This document shows positions 47,201 to 57,934 of a DNA stretch of 64,000 nt, one piece after another. The notes below the pieces were generated by a model. It did not search any database and was not told the DNA's origin. It was given only the letters and a program-made list of their open reading frames with translations. The stretch covers positions 296,895,168-296,959,167 of the forward strand of contig CM053029.1 of assembly GCA_028564925.1 (NCBI GenBank), written 5' to 3'. Every line of letters starts with the position of its first letter. Position 1 is the stretch's first letter. The DNA is from Lithobates sylvaticus (lineage: Eukaryota > Chordata > Amphibia > Anura > Ranidae). Made by a program: the position numbers and the translations under genes.

Positions 47201-48713
47201 ACATAACGACCTACTTTGGTCCAAGGAAAAAATTTTCGTCCCTCAAGAGACAAGGCCATTGGTTCTCAAAACCTTCCACGACCACAAACTGGCAGGCCAC
47301 TTCGGGTCCACGAAGACCACTGAACTCGTCTCCCGTTCGTTCTGGTGGCCGGGTTGGAGACGAGATTGCAAGGACTATGTTGCCTCCTGTATTACGTGCC
47401 AGCGCAGTAAGGGCCCAAAGGCCAAGTCTTGGGGGCTGTTAAGACCTCTACCTATCCCTGAACGTCCATGGGCAGAGATTTCCATGGATTTCATTGTAGA
47501 GTTACCCCCTTCAAAGGAATTCACCACCATCTTTGTCGTCATCGACCGGCTCTCTAAGATGGCCCACTTCATACCTTTGGTGGGTACTCCTTCTGCTTCC
47601 ACCACGGCTGATGTGTTTTTTAAGGAAATTGTAAGGCTGCACGGGGTACCTAAAAGCATCACCTCAGACAGAGGCACGCAGTTTACGTCAAGATTCTGGA
47701 AAGAGTTGTGCAAATCCTTGGAAATTAAGGTCTGCCTCTCTTCCGCGTATCACCCCCAAAGCAACGGGCAGACAGAGAGGACCAACCAGACCTTAGAACA
47801 GTACCTCCGATGCTTCTGCTCTGACTCTCAAAGTGACTGGTCAACCTTGCTGCCGTACGCTGAGTTTGCGTACAACAACTCCATCCACTCCGCCACCCAA
47901 CAGACACCTTTCTGGGCAAACTTCGGCTTCCATCCTTCATTTCTCCCTGCATCACCCCCGGAAACCTCAGTCCCGGCAGCCCAGGACCGGGTGAATTCTC
48001 TACAAAGCAACTTTCAAAAACTTCAGGAACTAATGCAAAAGGCCCAGGAGGGGTACAGTAAATACTACAACAAGGGGAGGAAGGTGAATCCGGCTTTCGA
48101 GGTCGGCGAAAAGGTTTGGCTGTCTTCCTCCAATTTAAAGTTACCTGTTCCTTCCCACAAATTGGGGCCGAAGTTCATCGGCCCATTCAAGATAAAAAGG
48201 GTCGTGAACCCTGTGGCCTTTGAACTCGAGCTTCCCCAGAGCTATAGGATTCATCCGGTCTTCCACGCCTCCTTACTGAAACCCGTTACTCCCAGTCCTT
48301 TCCCTGGCAGGGAAGAACCACCGCCACCACCTATCCTAGTTGAGGGCGAAAGGGAGTTTGAGGTGGTGGAAATCTTGAACTGCAGGAAAATGGGCAGACA
48401 GCTTCAGTACCTAATTAGGTGGAAGGGTTACCCCCCTGAGGACAATTCGTGGGAACCTTCTAGGAACCTGCACGCCCCACGCTTAATTCGGGCCTTTCAC
48501 CAAGCTCACCCAGAACTGATGGCCAGCTTGGGTGTCCAGAGGCCACCCCTCGGGGGGGGGCACTATCAGGAGAGCGGCGTCGGACGAACGGCCCGCTCTC
48601 TGGTGCGCACGCGCGGGGGCTCGGCGCTCCGGCGCATGCGCACTCGCGGCTCGGCGGTCCGGCGCCGGCGCATGCGCACTAGTGCCCACCTGGCGGTGGT
48701 GACGCGCAATTAG
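44232..48713 (+). CDS. gag-pol region of the gypsy chromovirus (virus-like element)
   Basis: Gag starts near 44232 (MSKADRACSP), with a retrotransposon Gag domain and a CCHC knuckle (CLYCGSSGHFLRSC at about 45134-45175). The open frame 44562-48713 then covers an aspartic protease (IDSGACSCFLD), reverse transcriptase (LDLRGAYNLIR, YLDDILIFS) and RNase H (LEVDASETALGAILSQ). Integrase follows, with its zinc domain and DRGTQF and YHPQSNGQTERTNQ regions. The C-terminal chromodomain has YLIRWKGYPPEDNSWEP. Such chromodomains guide insertion to marked chromatin in the family. The frame runs into the second LTR. It looks mostly intact. Confidence 0.9.
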
Positions 48714-49414
48714 CGTCACTCGGGCGCCTATTTAAAGCGCCCTGACGCATAGGCACCTTGCTGGTCTGTCTCTCCAGCTAAGTGCCTGTGTGTCCTGTAT
48801 TACTGAAGATCCTTGACCTTGTATCTACTGTTGCCAACCCGGATTGCCTGACATTTCCCACTATCTCCTGTGTTTGACCCCCTGGCTTGCCCTACGGACT
48901 TCCTGCTTATCTCCTGTGTTTGACCCCCTGGCTTGGCTTACGGACTTCCTGATATCTCCTGTGTTTGACCCCCTGGCTTGCCTTACGGACTTCCTGATAT
49001 CTCCTGTGTTTGACCCCCTGGCTTGCCTTACGGACTTCCTTGATATCTCCTGTGTTTGACCCCCTGGCCTGCCCTACGGACTTTGCTGACACCTCCTGTA
49101 AAGGGTCCTCTGTTTGCCTGCTGAAGCCTCCTGTGGTTGACCCTCTGGCTTGTCCACCTGACCTCTACTGGATCCCCCAGTGTCAGCACCCCAGCCGGGC
49201 GTTTGGTTCTTGCCTCCCTATCCTGCCATCTGCCGGCCACCTGGGCCAGGTCATCATCACCTCCAGGTTCCCCGCCAGTTTCTGCTTACATATCGGAGGT
49301 GGCCTGTGCCTCTTGGTGCCGTTTGCTCCCTGTCCCATCTCCAGGGGCTTTCTGCGCCGGGTCGCAAGGGTGAACCGCTCTCGGCATCTCGGCCTCGGTA
49401 AGTACAGCTCTGAC
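48562..49414 (+). repeat. 3' LTR of the gypsy chromovirus
   Basis: 853 bp, equal to the 5' LTR except for the absent 92-bp duplicate and a few substitutions. Directly followed by ATAT and the continuing hAT transposase sequence. Confidence 0.92.
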
Positions 49415-49839
49415 ATATACATGGTGCAGGAATACCTAGGGGCAAGGTCAGATTTGGACACCTTTCCCACGGAAAACCCTCTGGATTACTGGGTCTTGAG
49501 GATGGATCACTGGCCAAAGCTTGCACAGTATGCAATTGAGCTACTGGCCTGTCCTGCATCCAGCGTTCTTTCTGAATGCACATTCAGTGCTGCTGGAGGC
49601 TTTGTCACAGATCACAGGGTGCGCCTGTCCACCGACTCGGTTGATCGACTGACCTTCATAAAGATGAATCAGTCTTGGATCACCACCAGCTACCAGGCAC
49701 CTGAAGCTGATATAACAGAATAATTTATTTTGAAATGTCACATCCCTTCAAGACTGCCTATGCCGATGCTGAGTGACTGTCCTGTTATGATGACTGACTA
49801 TCCTCTTCCTCCTCAATGATCCTAATGATAGCTTGGAAG

Positions 49840-50600
49840 AACATTTTTGTTTCTGGGTGCCACCACCAGTGGCTAAGGCCCAATTTTTCAGCCCCTGTTT
49901 AACAGGGCGTGTAATTACAATTTTTTATGCAATGCTTTGCAACATGTCTGATTGCTGTGCTCAGAGTACAGTATCTGTGAGGGGTTGCAGTGTTGTGGCA
50001 CCAGCACCAGTGCCTAAGACCCATTTTTTCAGCCCCTGTTTAACAGGGGTGTGTAATTACAGTTTTTTTATGCAATGCTTTGCAACAGGTCTGATTGCTG
50101 TGCTCCAAGTACAGTATCTGTGAGGGATTGCAGTGTTGTGGCACCAGCACCAGTGCCTAAGGCACAATTTTTCAGCCCCTGTTTAACAGGGGCGTGTAAT
50201 TACAATTTTTTATGCAATGCTTCGCAACAGGTCTGATTGCTGTGCTCCAAGTACAGTATCCCTGAGGGCTTACAGTGTTGTGGCAACACCGTCCACCACC
50301 ACCACCACCAAAGGCCCAATTTTTCTGCCCCTGTTCAACAGGTGCATGCAATTACAAATCTTGATCTAATAATTCACAGCAGGGCCCATTCCTGTGCCCA
50401 CCAAGAGTAACTGTGAGGGCTTACAGTGTTGTGGCAACACCGTCCACCACCACCACCAAAGGCCCCATTTTTTCTGCCCCTGTTCAACAGGTGCATGCAA
50501 TTACAAATCTTGATCTAATAATTCACAGCAGGGCCCATTCCTGTGCCCACCAAGAGTAACTGTGAGGGCTTACAGTGTTGTGGCAACACCAACATCTAAT
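49840..50600 (+). repeat. hAT 3' tandem arrays (copy 3)
   Basis: Three units of the 143-bp repeat (49860-50280) and two of the (CCA)n unit (50280-50590), as in copies 1 and 2. Confidence 0.85.
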
Positions 50601-51753
50601 GGGGCAAATTTCTGCAGAGTATATACGGCAGGCCCCTACTTTCAAACATCCAACTTACAAACGACTCCAAAAACATTTGTCATTGGGACGGATAGTGAGG
50701 TGAAATGTTCTGAACAGGTGCACAGACAGCAAAAACAAATGTTACAGGGGTGATAACCCTTCCCTATATTCTCCAAAAAGCTTAAAAATTGATTTTTTTG
50801 GATGGAGCTACACTTAAAAATTTACCTGTTCAAAATTACAAACAGATTCTACTTAAGAACAAACCTACAGTCCCTGTCTTGTTTGCACCACCTGTATACT
50901 GGTGTTCAGAGTATATAGGGTTGTAGGTATAGGGTTTTATTTTGGGTGCGGAGTTCCCTTAATATCCATACAAGACCCAAAGGGGCTGGTAATGGGCTGG
51001 AGTGGGGGGGGGGGGGGGGGGTGATGGGGTAGCCATGCCATTTTTCTCAAAGATTTTCATCCATATTGCCACGACAAGACGTGACATTAAAGCCGCAAGC
51101 AGTTTTAAATGGCTTATTTTTTTCCTTTACAAATGTCATTTTTTGCAGGGACAGTTCTAAACACGGGAAACACATGCCACTTTACAGGCATACTTTAGAC
51201 ACCCCCCAGGTACCATATTTAAAGGAATATTTCACTTTTTTTTTCACTTTATGCATCATTAAATGACTGCTCCCGAAAAAACGTTAGTTTTTATAACTTC
51301 TTTTTGCATTGATACATGTCCCCTGGGGCAGGACCCGGGACCCCAAACCTCTTTTATGACATTAACATGAATATTGGCCATTATAATTAGCACTTTAGAT
51401 TTCAAACGTTCGCGTCCATTGTAACTAATAGGGTTCGAATGTTCGCGCGAACTTTCGGTCCGTTCGCAGGTTCTGGTGCGAACCGAACCGGGGGTGTTCG
51501 GCTCATCCCTAGTGGAGACACCTTTTTCCCATATTAACTCTTCCAGGAGAAAATTTCCCTTCCTAGGGGTAGATTTCCTCTCACTTCCTGTTGTCTCCCT
51601 CCGTTTGTAAGTAGGAGTTGTTTGTAAGTCGGATGTTTGAAAGTAGGGGACCGTCTGTATATACTATACGGCCTGCCCTATATACTCTGCACAAAATTGG
51701 GCCTTAGGTGTTGGTGGTACCAGAACACTGTAAGCCCTCACAGTTACTCTAGA

Positions 51754-52160
51754 TTAAGGCTTGCCTGTAGGTCCAAAAAATATCTCCTAAACCTACATGG
51801 TTTAGGAGATATTTTAAAAAAAATGAGGCAACGCTGTCTACGGCGCATGCGCCGTAGACAGCGGGGAGCAGGCGCACTGCGCATTCTGAGTTCACGGCGC
51901 TATGCCGCTTTCCTGCGCATGCACGGGAGTGACGTCATCGCCGCTCCAGCGAATCACATGGCTGGAGCGGCGAGACCCGGAAGTCACTCCCGTAGTGATG
52001 GCGGCGGAGAAGGTCGTGCATGAGGACCGCTCCAGGGGCTTCGTTCTCAGGTAAGTTATTCATAATGAGCTAGTATGCTATGCATACTAGCTCATTATGC
52101 CTTTGCATTGCAGGTTCCGTTTTTTTTTTTTTTTTAAAAGAGGCTTTACTTCCTCTTTAA
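51754..52160. mobile_element. TTAA-flanked palindrome-rich MITE in hAT copy 4
   Basis: TTAA at 51754-51757 and 52157-52160. It contains three strong hairpins: ATATCTCCTAAACC pairing with GGTTTAGGAGATAT (about 51780-51812), the perfect palindrome GTCTACGGCGCATGCGCCGTAGAC shown here only by its ends GTCTACG/CGTAGAC (51836-51859), and TAATGAGCTAGTATG with CATACTAGCTCATTA near 52064-52099. The right end resembles that of the MITE at 37881-38101. It interrupts the inverted hAT 3' array. Confidence 0.55.
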
Positions 52161-52169
52161 ACAGGGGCA

Positions 52170-52600
52170 GAAAAATTGGGCCTTAGGCGGTGGTGGCACA
52201 ACACTGTAAAGCCTCACAGATACTCTTGTTGAGCGTAGGAACGGGCCCTGCTGTGAAATATTAGAGCAAATAATCTAAATACATGCCCCTATTAAACAGG
52301 GGCATAAAAACTGTTGGGCCTTAGGCACTGGTGGTGGTGACACAACACTGCAACCCCTCACAGATATTCTAGTTGAGCACAGGAATGAGCCCTGCTGTTA
52401 AATATTTGATAAAAAATTGTAATTACACGCCCCTGTTAAACAGGGGCAGAAAAATTGGTGCCACAACACTGCAACATCTCACAGATATTCTAGTTGAGCG
52501 CAAGAACGAGCCCTGCTGCGAAATATTACAGCAAAAAATTTAATTACACGCCCCTGTTAACCAGGGGCAGAAAAACTGGACCTTAAGCACTGGTGCCCTG
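52170..52600 (-). repeat. hAT 3' tandem array, inverted (copy 4)
   Basis: About three diverged units of the roughly 143-bp repeat in reverse orientation, each with CGCCCCTGTTAA-type palindromes. Confidence 0.8.
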
Positions 52601-52702
52601 AAACAAAAATGTTCTTAGAAGCTATCAACATTACAATGAGGAGGAATAGGATAGTCACTCAGCATAGGCAGTCTTCAAGGGATCTCACATTCATAGAAAA
52701 AA

Positions 52703-55700
52703 TTAATCGGTTACATCAGCATCAGGTGCTTGGTAGCTGGTGATCCAAGACTGATTCATTTTTATGAAGGTGAGCCGATCAACTGAGTCTGTGGACAGGC
52801 GCACTCTGTGATCGGTTACAAAGCCTCCAGCAGCACTGAATGTGCACTCAGAAAGAACGCTGGATGCAGGACAGGCCAGTAGACTCAATTGCATATTGTG
52901 CAAGCTCTGGCCAGTGATCCATCCTCAAGACCCAATAACCCATTGGATTTTTGGTTGGAAAGGTCTCCAATTCTGATCTTGCCCCTAGGTATTCCTGCAC
53001 CATGTAAATCAGACGCTGACGATGGTTGCTGGAACCGATCAGACCCTGGGGCTGAGGACGAATTGCCTGAACGCATCGGTCAGACGGCCACCTTCTCCAC
53101 CGCTCCTTCTGTGACTGACCGAAGCCTCAGCAACACATTGTCCAGGAGGACCAGGAAATTGTAACCTCCCAGGCTCTGGAAATGCATTGCACAAACCTTT
53201 CTGCAAGGCCTTCTGAAGATGTTTCATCCTCTGCTCCCTCTGCAAAGGCAGGATGGATTCTGCAACCTTACCCTTGTAATGTGGATCAAGAAGGGTTGCC
53301 AGCCAGTAATGATCCCTCTCCTTGATACCACAAATCCGAGGGTCCTTTTGCAGGCTTTGCAGGATCAGGGAGGCCATGCAGCAAAGGTTTGCTGAGGCAT
53401 TAGATCCGGGGTCCTCTGGGTCACTAAGGATGACATGATCCACAGCCACCTCCTCCCAGCCACGTACAAGTCCATGGGTTTCTGGGAACTGAAAACAATC
53501 CCTTGAAGTCTGCTGCTAATGCTGAGTGCTGGGCTCCACCTCCTCCTCCTCCTCCTCCTCCTGTGTGATCGGCGGGCCTGCAGGAATACTGTCTGGATAA
53601 AGGGGGCCTTGAGAGGTAAGGAAGTCCTCCTCTTCCTCCCTCCCTCTGTTCTGCCTCAAGTGCCTTGTCCATTATTCCACGAAGCGTGTGCTCCAACAGG
53701 AAGACAAGAAGGACAGTATCACTGATGCATGCACTGTCACTGCTCACCATCCTTGTGGTCTCCTCAAATGAGGACAGGACAGTGCATGCATCCTTGGCGA
53801 AAAAAAGCCAAGCTCCCCTGACCCTGTCCTGGTGCCATACTCACACAGGTACTCATTGATGGCCCTCTGCTGCATGTGCAGCCCCTGCAGCATTGCCAAC
53901 GTTGAGTTCCACCTGGTGGGCATGTCACAAATGAGGCGGTTCTTGGGTAGGTTGCATTCCTTTTGAAGGTCAGCCAGCCAAGCACTGGCATTATATGACC
54001 GGCGGAAATGTCCACAGACTTTCCTGGCCTGCTTCAGGAGATCCTGTAAGCACGGGTACCTGCACAAGGACCGCTGCGCCACCAAATTAAGGATGTGAGC
54101 CAAACAGGGAACATGGGTCAAGTGTCCCTGTCGGAGGGCGGAGAGGAGGTTGGTGCCATTGTCGCAAACCACCATTCCTGGCTAAAGCTGGCGTTGCGTC
54201 AACCACCTCTGAGTCTGCCCCTGCAGAGCTGACAAAATCTCTGCCCCAGTGTGGCTCCTGTCCCCTAAGCAGACCAACTCAAGCACTGCATGACATCTTT
54301 TTGTCTGAGTGCTTGCGTAGCCCCTTGAACGCCTATGGAGCACCGATGGTTCCAAGGACAAATCTGCAGAGGAAGAGGCCATAGAGGAAGAAGAAGAGGA
54401 GGGGGCGGAGTAAAGAGGTGTGGCAGAATCACCACTACTAGCATTTTGGAGGCGTGGTGGCGGAACAAGCTCCAACAATACTGCACCCTGTCCTGCATCC
54501 TTCCCAGCTGCCAGCAGAGTTACCGAGTGCACCATGAAAGAAAGGTAAAGTCCCTGTCCATGCCTGCTGGACCATGAGTCAGCTGTAATATGCACCTGAC
54601 CGCCCTGTCCAACGAGGCCAAGACATTGCCTTTCACATGCCGGTAGAGAGCCGGAATGGCCTTCCGTGAAAAGAAATGGCATTTGGGAACCTGCCACTGA
54701 GGTACTGCACATTCCACAAATTCACGAAATGGGGCAGAGTCTACCAGCTGAAAAGGGGCAGCAGTTGGAGTGCTAGCAAATTATCCAAGCTAGCATTCAG
54801 GCGCTGAGCATGTGGATGGCTGGGACTGAATTTCTTTTGACTGTTTAGCAATTAGGGTAGGGAAATTTGCCTGCTACAATTGGATGTTGGTGTAGCAATA
54901 GCAGAATGCCCGCAAGTACTTGGCACACCTAATTCTACACTTTCATTCCTCTCAGTGCAGGTTTCTGAGAGGACTGAAGGTATAGTGGAGTTGGAGATCC
55001 CAGCTGATGAGGAGCAGGGAGAGGTCTGCTTTGTTCTTTGGTGTGGGTCTTTTAAGTACTGTTGCCAACGGACTGCATGGGAGGTCGTCATATGTCTGGT
55101 CAAGCATGTGGTGCCCAAGCGGCTGCTGTTTTGGCCACGCTTGATACACTTCAAACATATGTTGCAAACAGCAAAGGTGCGATCTGCTGCACACGTATCA
55201 AAAAAGGCCCACACCAAAGAACTTTTCAAAATACGCGGGGAGTCAGCAGCGCCCTGCACATGCGGAGCTCTGCGGTGTGATGCAGTTGGGTGACTGCCCT
55301 TAAGCTGGCCCCTGGAGGGCATCCTGCCTCATTGGAGATGTGCCTCCTCCTCCTCTCTTCTATCAGGCACCCACGTAGAGTCAGTAACCTCATAATCTCC
55401 ACCCTCCTTGTCACTGCAGCAAATCTGGCAGTATGCTACATCTGGGGAAAATGACTGCCAGTTTCTTGTCCTTCATGGGCACTCCCTCTCTCTGGGTTCA
55501 TGTTACTGCCTTCCTCAACCTGGGTACCATCATGCGCATCCTCCTGCAGCATGTACCCGACACTGTGATCGAACAGTTCGGGGGACTCCTCCGTGCATTA
55601 TGGTTCGGCTAGGGAAAGAGTGACTGATGACATTGAGCCGATGGAATAGGCAGCTTTGGCTGCTGCATTGGCAGGCAAACTACTCTGAGCCTGGGTGACA

Positions 55701-55838
55701 GAGGATGAGGAGGATGAGGACGGCTTAGTTATCCACTCTACCAACTCTTCTGCATGTTGTGGATCAACACGGCCAGCTGCTGAACAAAAGGACAAGCGTG
55801 CCCCATGGCCACGTGCTGAGGATGCACCGTGTCCATGA
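52703..55838 (-). pseudogene. hAT BED-finger transposase remnant (copy 4)
   Basis: On the minus strand, the N-terminal Ser-rich segment (SSSSSSSVTQAQ) lies at about 55700. The BED finger lies at 55160-55060 (CNICLKCIKRGQN, TRHMTTSH), followed by the DDE core (HITADSW; CDNGTNLLSAL) and the dimerisation region ending 52703 (SECTFSAAGGFVTDHRVR). Frames change several times, for example near 54180, 53750 and 53450. It keeps a BED finger in one frame with its flanks, unlike copies 2 and 3, but is otherwise the most diverged copy. Confidence 0.85.
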
Positions 55839-56263
55839 CCAGCACTGAGCTGAGGCGCAGAGGGGTGCCCTTTCCTGCCAAGGCCAGGAAGGCTGAGCTG
55901 TTCAGGCTCCTCTTTCCTCCACCTGCTGTGGCAGGATCCAGCAACCAACAGACGTCGCTGGATTCAATCTCGGCTGCCATCGCTCAGCTGCACACCCTTG
56001 TGTCATCCCTGTCCTCTTCAGTCGTCGAGGTGCAGAACAGGGTGACACTCATGGAGACCAGCCCGGCCATCGCAACCCCTGACCCTGCCGCAGTCCAAGC
56101 CGCCGGTATGCCTTCCACAGGTATCGCAGTATGGAGCCCGGTCATACACCCCTCCCACCTGATGCCACCCAACGTGAGGAAGGACATCTTAGAGGGCAAG
56201 GATGTCAACCTGGCCTCACTCTTGATCTCGGTGCACGACCTGGCAGAGAAAAAGGGGACGTAG
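55838..56263 (+). mobile_element. DIRS-type ORF1 fragment with SAP-like domain
   Basis: An open frame begins in a SAP-like helix-loop-helix (ELRRRGVPFPAKARKAELFR) followed by a Ser-rich coiled segment and PPNVRKDILEGKDVNLASLL. I recognise this as the first ORF of frog DIRS-like tyrosine-recombinase elements. The fragment stops near 56263, so it is a small broken piece. It abuts the truncated N-terminus of hAT copy 4. Confidence 0.55.
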
Positions 56264-56275
56264 ATATAAAAAGAT

Positions 56276-56545
56276 AACCACCGCTCCAGGACTATCCTTC
56301 TAAGCGAATGCTCCTACTCCTGTGTGGGAGCCCCAGGTGCTGGCTAATGACACAGCAGATTAAAAATCAGGAAGAACTCCGGACAGCCGCACACCGGGAA
56401 AAGATAAAATTCAATAAATTTATTTAAAAAGCAGGAATCACATCAATCCAAAACACGACAAAGCAGGATAGGGGGGTACAAAGCTGATGTGTTTCGCACT
56501 ATGCCTAGTGCTTACTCATAGATAGCAAACTCTCAAATGAATATC
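56276..56545 (-). repeat. Retroelement 3'-end fragment with a degenerate hammerhead-like motif
   Basis: On the minus strand, TATGAGTAA is followed by a perfect hairpin (GCACTA, loop GGCA, TAGTGC; 56512-56497) and then GAAAC. This is the arrangement at 1588-1612 with a changed core. No stem I pairing is visible. Downstream is a typical frog repeat 3' end with TTTAAATAAATTTATTGAA (56426-56407). Probably a relative of Penelope-like or retrozyme repeats. Confidence 0.4.
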
Positions 56546-56622
56546 AAATATATATGGTTTCAAAGCATATGTCATATAATGAAATGATTGAAAAAAGCTG
56601 TTGCAAACAGCTGAAATCCCAA

Positions 56623-57262
56623 TTTTTTTTTTGTATAATCTTTATTTTATTTTCAAAAGAGAAACAAGACACAAATACAGCAATACAATCACACACAACA
56701 AGAGACGGTGGGGAGGGGGGGCATACCAGCAGGGGGGGGGGGGGGGAGGGGGCTCCGGGTGGGATGCATTTACAGGTCTCCATAAGTGAACAAACAGTGC
56801 TTTGCATATGACCTCATCACAGTATTCCCCTTTCCACAGGGTACCAAGTATGGGGACCTTGTTTGTTCTAGGGAATGAAGTCTGAATGGGGGATGCTATG
56901 CCTCCCTAAAAGTAGAATGCGTGGTCCAGAGCATTTAACGGGGGATGGGGGTAATACAGAATACGAGGGGGAGGGTAACAGGGTAGGGGAGGGGGAGGGT
57001 GTGGGCACATCAAAGGTTACTTGCTTTAACCATGCGGCAGGCATTTTGCACTATCATTTAGTCTCTGAGTTTCTAAGATAAGCCAGCATCTGGATTTCTG
57101 CTTTCACTACTAGAGGAGCCCTGGGGGATCACTGGCTGCTGGGCATCCACCGGAGGTGGCCGGGTTTCGGAGGATGAATAGTGTATCCACGTGGCCCATA
57201 TAGCATAGAATTTCTCATATCTATCTTTGCATTTTGCCATCCACTCCTCCGCCGCCATTATG
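56623..57262 (-). mobile_element. L1-type LINE 3' end with poly(A), minus strand
   Basis: On the minus strand a short open frame ends an ORF2-like protein (57258-57073; KFYAIWATWIHYSSS). About 430 bp of 3' UTR follows, then AATAAAATAAAG and an A tail (T run at 56623-56632). The W..W pattern near the C-terminus is typical of L1 ORF2. The fragment is 5'-truncated, and the terminal repeat of the next element begins 3 bp beyond it. Confidence 0.65.
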
Positions 57263-57934
57263 GTTGTTGTGCTTTTTTAAGGAAAGTTTCCCGCACATTT
57301 TTATTAAGTAATTTTTAACGAAGATATTTTTAAGATACAAGATCAATCTATACGACACAGTCTATATATGCGAAACTTGTTCACGGAGACGAGTGATCAT
57401 ACTTAATAGTCACATTTATTGGTTGACAGAAAACAAATATTTACATGAAATTAAAATACAGATTGCATTATTCTAACATTTGACAATTAATGGAAATACC
57501 CTCAAAATGGGCGTAGTACCTTGGACACAATATCACCATGATAACTTCTTCAGTAGAATCAATAACCTTATACTTGACAATTTAACATAATGTCTGTATT
57601 TCACACACCCAGCCGTTACTATGCTGCAGGTAAGTAACGTTGAACAATGCGAAACAAATTAGACATTTGTTTGTCAATAAAAAGCAACTATGCAAAAAGT
57701 AATATATAATAAAAATTGAATATTAGAGAAAAATCTATGAAAAGGCGATTATTGATTCTGGAGAATGATTATCAATACTAGAATATTCAATACATCAATG
57801 GCTAAGAGAACATACAAGATAAAATCAACATGGCATATTTACCCATTCCAAAATGGCTACAAATCTGGATTTAAGATAGCTACCGGGTTCAGGAATCTCC
57901 TTGGAGGTTTAAAGTATATTTCCAGGCATGGCTG

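Larger units (their letters stand above)
43273..49414 (+). mobile_element. Ty3/gypsy chromovirus, largely whole, recent
   Basis: LTRs at 43273-44217 and 48562-49414 enclose gag and pol. The 4-bp ATAT lies outside both ends (43269-43272 and 49415-49418), and the flanking hAT sequence is continuous across it. A polypurine tract of G lies just before the second LTR (48551-48560). The order protease, reverse transcriptase, RNase H, integrase, chromodomain is that of chromoviruses. Pol is open over its whole length; the start of gag appears interrupted about once. The LTRs are nearly identical apart from one 92-bp tandem duplication in the first, so insertion was recent. Confidence 0.92.
40774..49723 (+). 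pseudogene. hAT transposase gene (copy 3), BED finger deleted, split by gypsy element
   Basis: The start is MSGRPTRRVPSQENRAS. Compared with copy 2, about 480 bp is missing at about 41304, between GGGATGATGA and ATTAGGTGTGTC, which removes the whole BED zinc finger. The core frame 41518-43053 keeps HITADSW, CDNGTNLLSAL and the acidic run. The gypsy element lies between 43272 and 49415. The C-terminal part resumes at 49419 and ends 49723 with the dimerisation region, where SERTF reads SECTF. It cannot act as an enzyme. Confidence 0.85.
39163..51511 (+). mobile_element. hAT copy 3, full length, inserted in copy 4, split by a gypsy element
   Basis: Left end TAGGGATGGGCCCGG at 39163; right end CATCCCTA at 51504-51511. 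The 8-bp GTGGAGAC lies directly outside both ends (39155-39162 and 51512-51519). Leaving out the roughly 6.1-kb gypsy insertion, it is about 6.2 kb. The leader carries a 331-bp tandem array in place of the 61/64-bp array of copy 2. The transposase gene is interrupted and the BED finger is lost. Confidence 0.93.
38803..55838 (-). mobile_element. hAT copy 4, minus strand, truncated at both ends and split by copy 3
   Basis: 38803-39162 is the reverse complement of the common hAT tail. 51520-55838 continues inward through the 3' arrays and the transposase to the Gly/Arg-rich N-terminus. The gap is exactly the copy 3 element with its GTGGAGAC target duplication. The outer tail end stops short of the terminal CATCCCTA near 38803, next to the L1. 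The leader end stops near 55838, where a DIRS-like fragment begins. It is more diverged than copies 1-3, which fits its being the oldest layer. Confidence 0.88.

Noticed and set aside
56554-56811. Open frames with Gly-rich tails near a poly-G tract
   Set aside because: They lie antisense over the 3' UTR of an L1 fragment and come from G-rich low-complexity sequence.
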